This document shows, one piece after another, positions 31,705 through 43,351 of a stretch of DNA of 64,000 nucleotides. The DNA comes from Globisporangium splendens. Its lineage: Eukaryota > Oomycota > Peronosporomycetes > Pythiales > Pythiaceae. The translations under genes were made by a program, and so were the position numbers. Position 1 is the first letter of the stretch, and every line of letters starts with the position of its first letter. Where the stretch lies: positions 208,610 through 272,609 of the forward strand of contig VFIW01000066.1 of NCBI GenBank assembly GCA_006386115.1. The letters run 5' to 3'. The notes beneath the pieces are model-generated. The model searched no databases. It saw only the letters and a list, made by a program, of their open reading frames with translations, and was not told the origin of the DNA.

Positions 31705-32469
31705 ACAGCAGCGTGCTTGGACCTGGCTTGTTGAAGCGGCGAAATCGGTGGAAGGCGGCGATCCACTCACAGCTAGGAAGCCACCTAGTTTTGGCCATAA
31801 GACAGTATGAAGCTGTTGCTAGCATTGAAGCAGAAGCATCTCCTCACCTATGATCGTAGAGAGTCCTTTCGCTTTGAGCACATCTTCAGTTGACGCAGCG
31901 CGCGTGGGTAGAAACTACACCTTGCCTGAGCTTTCCCCACCTCGATAACTCTGCGCCATCCGTTGTTGCTGCACACCAGACACGTCAACCCTTCGCGTCG
32001 TGATTTCACCCCAGTTTACACTCCAAAACGCGCAGCTCGACTTCGACTTGTCCTTCTGAACTTCAAGGAGCTCTGAATCGTCTGTCACACAGATCACAAC
32101 CAAGATCAGCAAAATCCTCAGTCTTTTGCTGCCCATCTCAGTCTGCATGGTGCTCGTTCCCCCAGTTGGGCAACATGACAACTACTTGATTCTTGACAAT
32201 GCATCGTCTGCTGCAATGCTAAGTGATTTGAGAGGATGCGCCCGCAATAAATCTCGAGTACTAGATGTGATTTTAAGGTGCCTTCGTCGAATAGTAATGA
32301 TTGCTGTATCACATCCACTTTCAAACTCGGATTACCTAGCAGCGCCTATCAGAGTCAGTAGCAACACGGCGTCTTCGCAAACGCTCAGATTAGCAACACA
32401 ACTATCTCACACATTGTCTGAGGTTGCAAGCGAGCACAAGTCGCGTGGACGGCTTTCCTCGGGCGATGG
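31705..32469. other. Upstream region of GH3 copy 1
   Basis: About 770 bp with no supported gene. It ends at the retrotransposon fragment. Confidence 0.45.
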
Positions 32470-33436
32470 ATGAGCCGAACATTGACGGAGCAAGCACTCA
32501 ATCTCTTCCTGCCTCGTATTGCTAGACGCACAGCCCCGCCAGGTCAACGATCTTTGCTCCGGGAACTGGAAAAGCGCTTTGGGTTCATTACTCCGGAACA
32601 CTCGACAGCACTACAGAAACTTTGGTTTATCGTCACATCAAGCATCCCAGTAGTGCTATGAAGAACGAGAGTGGAAATAGTGCATGAACAGCAGCACGTC
32701 ACTATCGAAGAGAGTACCCAGCGAGTGTGGACAGCGTGTGTGATGCAAGTGCGGGCTGTGGCTCATCGGATGAGAACGCTCAAAGGAGAAAAGATCAATG
32801 CAACTTGCCTGAGCCAACTGCTCAGCGTACTGGAGAGACAAGACTTGTCGCGCCAACTGGAAGCATGGCGTCTGTATTTCGATGGAGGTGCACGCGGCAA
32901 CCCAGGTCCAGGAGGCAGCGGATGGGCACTCATCTTCCTGAATGAACGCAGCAATCAATGGGAACTCAAAGCATGCGGCTATGCGTACATGGGACCAGAA
33001 GTCACGAACAATTGGTGCGAATACAGCGCGCTGAAAGATGGTCTGACATACAGTGCACACTACCTACAGCATTATGAAGTCAAGTTGGAAGTCTTCGGAG
33101 ACAGCCAAACGATTATCGCATCCCAGAACGGGTTCTCCTCAATACGCCAGACCAAGTTGCAGCCTCTAGCAGTTCGGGTAAATCAAATCATCGCCGACTT
33201 TTTCGTGGACCTCCTGGAATCACACAAAACGAGAACAAAACAAAATGGCCGATCTTCTCGCCAACATGGCAATGAGCTCCAAGAATGCGAAGATACTCAC
33301 CGACGAATCGCGGGGAAACGATCAAGTTGTTATGTCCCAAGTCGTAGCTCTACTCGACAATGATATCGGTGCCACACCGTCAAAACTCAGAAGGACCCCA
33401 CTGTCGGCAGTGTTAATGAGACTCAGGAATTCTTAA
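32470..33436 (+). pseudogene. 3' fragment of a non-LTR retrotransposon with RNase H
   Basis: The reading frame contains an RNase H domain: LYFDGGARGNPGPGGSGW with the first catalytic Asp, NNWCEYSALKDGL with the Glu, and VFGDSQTII with the next Asp. Upstream, in the same frame, lie helical sequence and VTIEE typical of the linker after reverse transcriptase in RNase H-bearing LINEs. An in-frame TGA at 32659-32661 stands where such elements often have Trp. A one-base frameshift near 33,225 moves the domain end (NKMADLLANMAMSSKN) into another frame. The element is therefore dead. No reverse transcriptase is visible in the window. Confidence 0.75.
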
Positions 33437-36400
33437 ACTCTATGCTGATCTTAAGTCAAGTATAATTGCATTCTCTCACTCGCAGCTAACCCTGCACGAG
33501 TATGCTGCACTTTCTATGCTCTGTCTAATTGCACTCACCAAAAATGGGTGCTGCTGCATCTTCAACTTGCCACCCTCAACTTGGAGATGAAGTTAATGAT
33601 GTGCTGATTAATTGCCTGCCACACAAGATCCATATAGATACAGATCGCCCTAAACCAATCATTTGCATAACGCTTATTCGAGCACTTGAGCAACGAAACA
33701 ACGCGACTATCACTTGATTTATGCCCTGGACGGCGCATCTCCAGGTGCGTATATTGGACAATTTGAAACGACGCACTTTCAGTAGGAGTGATGAGTGTGG
33801 GCGTGGACGCAACCAACTACTTCAATTAGAATACACATAGCACTGCACTGTAGTTCCACACCCAAGCCTCCAACAATCCAGGGGATAGCGTCGTGTCCTT
33901 ATGCTGCAATCGCGCCTCTGTATGAGGATACCGAAAATGAAACTTCCTATCTCTGCTCGTCGCGTTGTTCGTAGATTATGTAGACCACAAGCTAGATGGA
34001 GTTACCTTCTCTCTCACTCTCACGTTGTTCGAAGACAAGATTCAGAGGCATCAGTCACTCTCCTCTCTGAAAGCGGTACTCACTGACTTGCCCATCACCG
34101 AAAAGTTGAAGTTGTCCGCCATGTGACACCGAAGAACGGACTCCAGCCTCGATCACCTGCACAGGTGGCCACTCCTGTACATTAAAGTGCTTCCACATTG
34201 CGTTGAGATTGGCACAGGCTTCGTTGGTCAAGTGCATTGCTCTCTGAACTGCCACATTTCCAACCTGGTTTAAGTCGTACAAGATAAGTGAAATACCTCC
34301 ACCTCAAATAGCGAACTGAGGACCAAGAGTGGTGAGAGTGCGCTATTCTATTTGGAGCATATAATCAATAAACAGATGGTATGCAATGCGCTCGTGCCTG
34401 CGTTTACACCTTCTCGAATGCGAGAGATCCAGGTACGTTTGGGGCTGTGAGAGTTGTGTTTAGACGCTGCAGCGATCCTGAACAGCAAGAGCCTGCGGAC
34501 CGGTGATTACTCTGGCTGGCACCAAAATCAGGTGGTTTTTTGTCACCGCCAGCGGTCAACTTTAAGACACGAACAATTCGTCAGATTACATGCAAGTACG
34601 TGCTCGTCTTCCAGCTATTTATGCTACTTTAGAGTGGCACTCGAGCTGTGTCTTTGTGCAGTCTTTTTGAATGTTGGTACAGTATTTATTGTTTGGAGTG
34701 CCTGTCATAATTTCCACACAATCAATTTATGTGAAAGATGTGAAAAAATAAAAGTCGGAATGCCTTTGTATATCGATTTGCACGTCAATCGTACTCCGCA
34801 GCAACGATACTCAGTTAGAACCTGATCGAGGAAATAAGCGGGACTACACGACTCGCATGGGGATTCACCGGGCTGCATTGAAAGCACGTTTGAAGTGACT
34901 ACAATAAAAACAGCTGACCTGCTCGCGAACATTACAATGGGCACGAAATCGTCCGGAAGAATTGCGGGCCAGCTGCAGGCAACCTGGCCCTTAGACGAGA
35001 ACAAGTGCAACAGCTCTTAGCTCTCGACACCTCATATACCAATCGACCAGGGGTATCTATATTTATTAAAAGGCTGATCGACTTGAGGAAATCTAATCAT
35101 GCATCAATAGATTTCTGATGTCTAAACCAACTTGGATGTTCAAGTTTCATTAAAACGACTTCCCTTTCATCATCGTCATCAAAAGTATCTGACACTGCAT
35201 CAACCTCGGTGATGGGCATGGCGTTGCGAATTATGGTGAAGAGTTGTGACTCATTTCTCGATGTGTGGCATCATGCTGCCTTAAGCCTGCTTTCAAACCT
35301 ACCACGGTAGTTTAGCTCGAAGAATTGAATCTCGCTTGCGTAGCACAACACTATATATTTCACCACTAAACTGACCGCGTAACCTTGAGCCTGCTAGAAT
35401 GCTCAAAAAGGAAGTTCAAGACATTCTCTAGGCGCTCAATAATGCACAGTAGCTGGCAGAGTTGATCTTAGCATATTTTTGAAGCAGTTGGTAGGACACC
35501 AGCTGCGAGTGTATTGAATGTGTAGAGATGAAAACGATGGATGCGTTGTTCCAGGCTACAAAAGCCATGCAGTCACACTGTCGTTCGAGACACTTTGCAA
35601 GCGCGTGTTTTTTCTCAGTCGTCCCGTGTATGCAGTTGAGGATGCGCATTTGAGGGCATAAATCAAGTAGTGGTCGCGTTGTCCAATTGGTCGACGCAAG
35701 CAGTTTTCGACAGTGATTAAAGCCCTCCTCGCGGCTACTAGACCCTTCAGTCTAATTGCATGTAGTTATAAACAAAAAGCTCGTTGCTGCCATTTGAAAT
35801 TACTCACAGTTTATACCCCAGGGAGATAGTCTGTCGTCCAACACCCAGTGGCATGGCATCAAGTACTCTTCGGTCTCGACCTCCCACTACGTCGGCAATG
35901 GAAAAATCACTCTCAAAGAGCTCTCTTGGCATGGGATATCACACGCAGTGTCATCTTCTCTATGCCGTGGACAGATTGCAACCTCCGCAAACTTCAACAC
36001 GAAGATCCGCCACCTATAGAGGCCCGCTGCCGCCAAGTCACCCATGTGGTCAACCTCCACCTCCGCTCCGCTCGCAACTACGCGATTGACAGCGATCCAC
36101 AACTACTCTAAGCTCTCGTCCGATATCAAATGTACCCCAGAACGTCAGACATAGGAACCTAAATACCCTAGCAACTTGTATTTATTTATCAATTTCGTTG
36201 GATTATGCCCTTTTGGCAGAAGAAAAAGTCCGTCTAACTTGTGAACAAGCTGTGGTCGTATTTGCTCCCTCTCTCCCTCCCCACACACACCCATGCCCCA
36301 CAGAGATCACAGTGAGGATCGACGCAGCCAGGACTACCGCAAGCGTCTATCACCAACGCAACATAGTGGTGCACAATGTGAGAGCATTTCGAAACGCACG

Positions 36401-37918
36401 TAAAGAGATCGTCGCGCTTTCACTGAGTGTCCAGTCTCAATGCTGTATTTATTTGCACCTTCATCGTCGAAGATAGGTGTCATATAGTATATTGGTGTGC
36501 CCTTGGAACACAGCACTATGTAAACTTTGTGCCGGTTCTTCTGGGGAGATTCTACAGTCTATTATAGTTTCCTTCAACCTCCGAAAACAATGATCTGATA
36601 CCAGCGATCTGCTTTCGCTGCCCTCGTTCAGAACGATGCACGTGACTTTGGGCATCTTTGGAAGTGACGATTCTACTGTCGCTCATAATCTGGTGTTTGT
36701 GTGATATGGCGGACAAGCACTTGTGGTCGGCATTTGGCCTCTTTGAAGGCTTCTGATGAAAGTCAAAATAGCCTGCTGCATCGTGTTTGAGAGAGGGTGT
36801 GCTTGCAGGGATGTAAGTACTGCACCGTCTTGTCTGGTCAATCTCCCATATGAGATGGTTGAACAAAAAACGTTCAGTTTTGCTAATCATTTGTGACGGG
36901 CGGTTAATCTGCATTTGCTGACAAAAGCTCACTTTGAAGTTGAAGTTGAGCGTGGCAAATTGCTCATTTTGGGCCACAGTGGGATGGGATCAGGACGGGA
37001 AGGTTGATCTCTTAGATTTGCAAAGTGGTGAGAAAGGCAATGCTTTCTAGGCATGATGAAGCTCGGAACGGAGCCATAATTGCTGTGTCTTTTTGAAATT
37101 TCCCATAATCATCTTGTGTGGGGAAAGACGTATCATTTGCCTCCTTGGGAGTGGAATGGAGGGTGAGTGAGTCAATATGCTGCTTCTGAAGCGGAATCGA
37201 CATTGTGAATGAGACCTAGCTGTAGGGCTTATGGTAACCTGATTGCCTAGTGACATGAATGAAAGGTCTAGAGCACACAGTGATCAGGAAAAACTGATTT
37301 CCCTAGCCTCCACTTGTCCGCTGTGGTAATCAGCAAAATTCTAATTGAAATGGTTACGAATCGAACAGCTCATTGAGTGTTCCGCTCAACTATTTTCAAC
37401 AATAGGGCGGAACACTCGATGAGCTGTACTAAAATGAAGACGAAAGAGCCGTCGGCAAAGTTCCTTTGTGAGAAATATTGCTGAAAGTGAAGCTACTGAA
37501 TGGTATGCTAATGTGTGTCGTCTTCGCTTTGAGGCACGATTTTTCGTCGACGGCTTGACTTTGCATCGAGTGTTGAAGAGGCGTTTCAATAGTATGTTAA
37601 TCCTTAGTCGAATTGTCGTCTAAAAATTGCTAGAATTGTGCTTTTTGAATGAAGTAAACAGTGCCATTGTGATTGTGTTTTCCATTTCCTCGGGTGCAAC
37701 AATTCTTTGATTCAATCAATGCAACTCGTTGACAGGCAGTGCCCATGCATGCTGCATTTGCGACGATGCTTTCTGTACGTAACATCTCTCGAGATCGTGT
37801 GATCATAGATGTTGAGATGCTGCAACGCAGTAAAAGCAGCACGCTTCAAGGGGTCATATGGTGGGCTACCCGTGATGGATGAAAGCTTATTCCCTCCATT
37901 CACTCCCTCGCCCCATTT
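33437..37918. other. TE-derived, gene-poor region
   Basis: About 4.5 kb without an intact gene. It holds another RNase H C-terminal scrap at 34,889-34,980 (KTADLLANITMG), and a block near 33,690-33,780 plus 34,080-34,130 that is repeated at 44,500-44,690. A short frame at 35,848-36,111 and one of 141 codons at 36,552-36,977 (minus, no ATG) match nothing I know. I read the stretch as decayed mobile DNA. Confidence 0.5.
34889..34980 (+). pseudogene. Scrap of an RNase H domain
   Basis: The frame reads KTADLLANITMGTKSSGR, matching NKMADLLANMAMSSKN at the end of the RNase H fragment at 32.5-33.4 kb. Only this C-terminal helix is recognisable; stops surround it. Confidence 0.45.
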
Positions 37919-37938
37919 CCTCATTTGGCAATTTACTC
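37919..37938 (+). promoter_or_regulatory. Initiator plus flanking element of GH3 copy 2
   Basis: CCTCATTTGGCAATTTACTC, about 53-72 nt before the ATG at 37991, is a good match to the oomycete INR (TCATTTGG) plus FPR (CAATTTACT). Confidence 0.65.
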
Positions 37939-37990
37939 TCTTTGGAGCACATCGGCCCACAAGATCAAGTTCTTCGACCAGCGTTCTCCG

Positions 37991-40333
37991 ATGCTTCGTT
38001 CGTGGTTCACAGCTGTCTGCTGTTGTGCGCTGCTCGCGAGCAACACCTTCGGTGGCGCCGCTGCAGCGGATGCTTGGGATGCCAAAGCCGACGCAATTGT
38101 CAGCCAGTTCACTGCGGATGACATCATCGGTCAGATGACTCAAGTTTCGCTTCGTACCGTGCTCAACGCAGACTTCAGCCTCAACGAAGACAAGGTCCGA
38201 GCCTTTGCGAAGGCTCGCGTGGGATCGTACCTCAGTAGTCCATTCACGGGTGGTCCTCTGAACGGAAAGTATGGGTGGACGGCACAAGAATGGCGCCCCA
38301 TCATCAAACGAGTTCAAGAGATCACGATGGAGGAAAATGGTGGCCATCCAATTGTCTTCGGCATCGATTCTGTCCACGGTTCTGTATTTGTAGAGAATTC
38401 GGCTCTCTTCGGCCAACAAATTAATGGCGGCGCGAGCTTCAATCCTGACCTTGTGTATGAAATGGGTCGCATCACTGGTCGGGACACCGAAGCTGGTGGA
38501 ATCCCATGGATTTTTGGCCCAATTCTCGAAATCTCGCAGAACCCACTCTGGGCTCGTACGTTCGAGACGTTCGGCGAAGATCCGTACTTGGTGTCCGTCA
38601 TGGCTGATTCGGTCATCCGAGGACTTCAGAGCAACAATGCCACGGCTGCGTGCATGAAGCACTTCGTCGGGTACTCGAAGACTCCAACTGGCCACGATCG
38701 CGATGGTGTCACGCTCTCAGACTTTGACCTTCTTAACTATTTCGTGCCTCCGTTCATCGCTGCCATCAATGCTGGGGTGATGTCAACGATGGAAAACTAC
38801 ATCTCAATCAACGGTATCCCCGTCGTGTCGAGTCCAAAGATCCTGCGCGATTTGATTCGTTCGGACATGGGCTTTGAAGGTGTCGCCGTCACGGATTATG
38901 CTGAGATCAACAACTTGCAGGACTGGCATCGCGTGGCGCGATCCAAGCCTGAAGCTGTGCGAATGTCGCTCACGCAAACGTCGATTGACATGAGTATGGT
39001 GGCTCTTGATACATCTTTCATCGACCACACCAAGACGATGCTTCAGTCGAACCCAGAGTACTTGGGTCGCTTGAGGGAGTCAGCTCGACGCATCGTCAAG
39101 ATGAAACTCAAGTTGGGATTGTACGACAACCCAGTACCAGGTGCTGACAATGTCGCTCTCATTGGGAATGAAAAAGACATTGCCTCGGCTCTGGAGCTTG
39201 CTCGCGAGTCCATCACACTGCTCAAGAACCAAGATAATGTGCTTCCGATCGCGCCTACGTCGTCGATCTTCCTCACCGGCCACTCTGCTGACAACGCCGG
39301 CTACTTGTGCGGTGGTTGGACCCTCACGTGGCAAGGCGTGTCGGGCAACGCCATGTTTCCTCATGGCATCTCTGTCAAGCAAGGCTTCGAGAAGATCGGC
39401 AACAGTTCGGTCACCTACTTTAACGGCCTCAACGCTGACGGCTCGTACACGGCGGCTGACATGGCGGCTGCGAAGGCGCAAGCGAGAGTGGCCGAGTACA
39501 CTGTGGCTGTGATTGGCGAATCTACCTACGCTGAAAAGCCTGGTGATATCAACGACCTTGCGCTGCCAGCAGGTCAAATCGCCTACGTTCGCGAACTCGC
39601 CTCAACGGGTACCAAGGTGATCGTTGTTCTCGTCGGGGGTCGTCCTCGTTTGCTTAACGGTTTGGCTGGCAGCGTGCACGCTGTGATCAACGCATTCCTC
39701 CCATGTGAACAAGGCGGTCAGGCCATTGCGGAGATCATCTACGGCAAGGTGAACCCAAGCGGCCGCATGCCAATCACGTACCCGAAGGATGCTGCGAACA
39801 TCATGATCCCGTACAACCACCGTGTCAGCACCCAGTGCGCCAGCGGCTACTGCCAGATGGAGTGGGACTTCGGAACCGGTCTCAGCTACACCACGTTCAC
39901 GTACTCGAGCGTGAAGCTCAGCAAGACCACGGTCACGGGCAAGTCGGACTCGATCACAGCGAGCGTTACGGTGACCAACTCGGGAAAGATGGCCGGGAAG
40001 GAGACCGTGATGCTCTTCGTTATCCAACCGTACCGCTCGATCTCCGTGCCTGAAGTGAAGCAGTTGAAGAAGTTCAAGAAGATCTCGCTCGAGGCGGGTG
40101 CCTCGACGACGGTGGAGTTCAAGCTCACGGCCGCGGACTGGAGCGTGTACGACCCTCAGATCGGCAACGGCTTCGTCCAGGTGGCGGAAGATGGCGACTT
40201 CGTTGTTGCGATCAAGCCCGAGACTGAGTGCAACGTCTACGGCGAGATCACGAACCCTCTCTGCGCCAAGTTTGAGCTGAAGACTGGCGTCGAGCCGTTC
40301 AACTTGGAGGAATCCTTGAAGGCGAGATACTAA
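37991..40333 (+). CDS. Secreted GH3 beta-glucosidase, copy 2
   Basis: A 780-residue intronless paralogue of copy 1 in the opposite orientation, with the same signal peptide, GIDSVHG, KHFVGYSKTPTGHDRD and nucleophile Asp302 in VTDYAEI. Differences from copy 1 are few: for example NGIPVVSS for NGVPVVSS, and DNAGYLCGG for DNVGYLCGG, plus a few silent changes near the start. The ATG at 37991 is the one shared with copies 1 and 4; the longer open frame upstream is non-homologous. Its 3' flank continues as the left arm of a palindrome with the decayed copy 3. Confidence 0.93.
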   Translation: MLRSWFTAVCCCALLASNTFGGAAAADAWDAKADAIVSQFTADDIIGQMTQVSLRTVLNADFSLNEDKVRAFAKARVGSYLSSPFTGGPLNGKYGWTAQEWRPIIKRVQEITMEENGGHPIVFGIDSVHGSVFVENSALFGQQINGGASFNPDLVYEMGRITGRDTEAGGIPWIFGPILEISQNPLWARTFETFGEDPYLVSVMADSVIRGLQSNNATAACMKHFVGYSKTPTGHDRDGVTLSDFDLLNYFVPPFIAAINAGVMSTMENYISINGIPVVSSPKILRDLIRSDMGFEGVAVTDYAEINNLQDWHRVARSKPEAVRMSLTQTSIDMSMVALDTSFIDHTKTMLQSNPEYLGRLRESARRIVKMKLKLGLYDNPVPGADNVALIGNEKDIASALELARESITLLKNQDNVLPIAPTSSIFLTGHSADNAGYLCGGWTLTWQGVSGNAMFPHGISVKQGFEKIGNSSVTYFNGLNADGSYTAADMAAAKAQARVAEYTVAVIGESTYAEKPGDINDLALPAGQIAYVRELASTGTKVIVVLVGGRPRLLNGLAGSVHAVINAFLPCEQGGQAIAEIIYGKVNPSGRMPITYPKDAANIMIPYNHRVSTQCASGYCQMEWDFGTGLSYTTFTYSSVKLSKTTVTGKSDSITASVTVTNSGKMAGKETVMLFVIQPYRSISVPEVKQLKKFKKISLEAGASTTVEFKLTAADWSVYDPQIGNGFVQVAEDGDFVVAIKPETECNVYGEITNPLCAKFELKTGVEPFNLEESLKARY

Positions 40334-40525
40334 GACGTAACATGAGACTGCACTCTCTTTTTCCGTCTGGTGCATTTCGTTCACATGACACTGGATAGTA
40401 TACATTGACTTGATTCTTTTTGACCGCTCAGCGTACATCTTGTTTCGTTGCCTTGTTCTCTGGATTTTGACCCCTCTGATCCAGATCTTCAAAGACATTG
40501 ACTTGACACCAAAATTAACGTTAAT
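37991..40525 (+). repeat. Left arm of GH3 palindrome
   Basis: This covers GH3 copy 2 and 192 bp of its 3' flank. The flank is repeated inverted at 40773-40964, ending on both sides in ATTAACGTTAATTTTGG or its complement. A 247-bp non-palindromic loop (40526-40772) separates the arms. Confidence 0.85.
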
Positions 40526-40772
40526 CTTCAATGAAATCTGATTCAGTTCTTGAATGAAAACTAGGTAATTTACTTGCTATGAAATGGACCTTGTACAGAT
40601 TGCAGGAATGTGAACCGCTGGTCTTGCCGTCGTCGCAGCAGCCAGTAACATGGAGCGCATCCACTGAGAGATGCCGTGAAGCTCGTCGTCGGTATCGCAC
40701 TGCTACGGATCCTCGTGATGGCTTCATGTGCTGTGTCAGACGCACTACAACAGTGCATTGTTGTATAAGTCA

Positions 40773-43351
40773 ATTAACGTTAATTTTGGTGTCAAGTCAA
40801 TGTCTTTGAAGATCTGGATCAGAGGGGTCAAAATCCAGAGAACAAGGCAACGAAACAAGATGTACGCTGAGCGGTCAAAAAGAATCAAGTCAATGTATAC
40901 TATCCAGTGTCATGTGAACGAAATGCACCAGACGGAAAAAGAGAGTGCAGTCTCATGTTACGTCTTAGTATCTCGCCTTCAAGGATTCCTCCAAGTTGAA
41001 CGGCTCGACGCCAGTCTTCAGCTCAAACTTGGCGCAGAGAGGGTTCGTGATCTCGCCGTAGACGTTGCACTCAGTCTCGGGCTTGATCGCAACAACGAAG
41101 TCGCCATCTTCCGCCACCTGGACGAAGCCGTTGCCGATCTGAGGGTCGTACACGCTCCAGTCCGCGGCCGTGAGCTTGAACTCCACCGTCGTCGAGGCAC
41201 CCGCCTCGAGCGAGATCTTCTTGAACTTCTTCAACTGCTTCACTTCAGGCACGGAGATCGAGCGGTACGGTTGGATAACGAAGAGCATCACGGTCTCCTT
41301 CCCGGCCATCTTTCCCGAGTTGGTCACCGTAACGCTCGCTGTGATCGAGTCCGACTTGCCCGTGACCGTGGTCTTGCTGAGCTTCACGCTCGAGTACGTG
41401 AACGTGGTGTAGCTGAGACCGGTTCCGAAGTCCCACTCCATCTGGCAGTAGCCGCTGGCGCACTGGGTGCTGACACGGTGGTTGTACGGGATCATGATGT
41501 TCGCAGCATCCTTCGGGTACGTGATTGGCATGCGGCCGCTTGGGTTCACCTTGCCGTAGATGATCTCCGCAATGGCCTGACCGCCTTGTTCACATGGGAG
41601 GAATGCGTTGATCACAGCGTGCACGCTGCAGCCCAAACGTTAAGCAAACGAGGACGACCCCGACGAGAACAACGATCAACGGTACCCGTGAGGCGATGTT
41701 CGCGAACGAGGCGATGTGACCTGGGCCCAGCGCAGGGTCGTGAACACCAGGCGTTTCAGCGTAGTTGATTCGCCAATCACAGCCACAGGAGTGTACTCGG
41801 CACTCTCGTTGCGCCGACTTCGCAGCCGCCATGTCAGCAGCCGTGTACGAGACGTCAGCGTGAGGCCGTTTTAAAGTAGTGTTGACCGAAACTGTTGCGA
41901 TCTTCTCGAAGCCTTGCTGCCAGAGAGCCATGAGGAAAATGGCGTTGCCCGACACGCCTTGCCACTCGTGAGGGTTCCAACCACCGCACACGTAGCCGGC
42001 GTTGGCACCAGAGGGCCGGTGGAAGGAAAGATCGACGACGTAGGCGCGATCGGGAATCGGACAGACATTATCTTTCGTTGAGCAGTGTGATGTGGACTCG
42101 CGAGCAAGCTCCGAGCCGAGGCAAGGTCTTTTTCATTCCCAATGAGAGCAGAGCGAAATTGTCAGCACCTGGTACTGGGTTGGCGTACAATCCACAACTT
42201 GAGTTTCATCTTGACGATGCGTCGAGCTGACTCCCTCAAGCGATCCCAAGACTACTCTTGGGTTCGATGAAGATGTCTTGGTGTGGTCGATGAAAGAAGA
42301 TGTATCAAGAGCCACCCATTACTCAGTCAATCGACGTTTGACGGTGAGCGACATTCGCACAGCTTCGGCTTGGATCGCGCAACGCGATGAAAGTCCTGCA
42401 AGTTGTTGATCTCAGCCTAATCCGTTGACGGCGGACTTCAAAGCCATGTCCAGAAACGAACAAATTCGCGCAGGAATACTTTGGATCGACACGACGGGGG
42501 ATAACGTGATTGAGATGTAGAGTTTTCCATCGTGACATCACCCCAGAATTGATGGCAGCGATTGAACGGAGGGCACGAAATAGTTAAGAGGTCAAAGTCT
42601 GAGAGGAGGGCGTGACACCTCGCGATCGAGCCAGTTGCGGTCTTCGAGACCGGACGAAGTTGCTTCATGCACGCAGAGTGGCATTGTTGCTCTGAAGTCC
42701 TTCGGAGACGAATCAGCAATGACGGGGACACCAAGGACGGATCTTCGACGAACGGCTCGAACGTACGAGCCCAGACCGTGGGTTAGCGGAGACGATTCGA
42801 GGAATTGGGCCAAAAAATCCATGGCTTACAACAGATTCGGTGTTTTTGTCCGACCAGTTGCTTGATCGACCCTTCATCCAAGGTAAGGATTGAAGCTCGA
42901 CGCCGACCATTAATTGTTGACGAATGAGAAGAGAGCCCGAATCTCTACAAAATACAGAACCGGGACCAGAAATCGAGTGCCGAAGACCATTTTGGATGGC
43001 CACCATTTTCCGCCATCGTGATTCTCTGAACTCGTTTGATGCTGGGCGCCATCTTGTGCCGTCACCCATACTTTCCGTTCAAGAGGACCACCCGTAATGA
43101 CTACGAGGTACTACGATTCCACGCGAGCCTTCGCAAAGGCTCGGACCTGTCTTCGTTGAAGGCTGAAGTCTGCGTTGAGCACGGTACGAAGCAAAATTGG
43201 TCCTCGACCCCCCCGATGAGTCATCGCAGTGAACTGGCTGACAATTGCGTCGGGCTTGGCATCCCAAAGCATCCGCTCAGCGGCGCCACCGAAGGTTGTT
43301 GCGGAGCAGCGCACAAAACAGCAGACAGATGTGCAACCACGAGCGAAGCAG
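40773..43351 (-). repeat. Right arm of GH3 palindrome
   Basis: Inverted copy of 37991-40525. From 40773 to about 41,630 it is essentially identical to the left arm. From about 41,630 to 43,351 it carries dense one- to few-base indels and some substitutions. Confidence 0.85.
40965..43351 (-). pseudogene. GH3 beta-glucosidase, copy 3, decayed or mis-assembled
   Basis: Minus-strand GH3 copy. The last ~220 codons (41,636 down to 40,965) are intact and match copies 1 and 2, from HAVINAFLPCEQGG to ESLKARY. The remaining two thirds still align along their whole length but switch frame every few dozen bases, and the start codon position reads CTG instead of ATG. An initiator-like CCTCACGTTTCCAATTTGG lies upstream (43,443-43,425). 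The abrupt change from near-perfect to indel-ridden sequence suits uncorrected long-read sequence as well as biological decay. Confidence 0.85.

Noticed and set aside
35848..36111. Plus-strand frame reading RQWKNHSQRALLAWDI and similar
   Set aside because: Composition is protein-like, but there is no ATG context, domain or second copy; it may be a mobile-element scrap.
36552..36977. Minus-strand frame of 141 codons in the TE-rich region
   Set aside because: Begins at GTG, has no recognisable motif and lies in decayed repeat DNA; the evidence is too weak for a gene.
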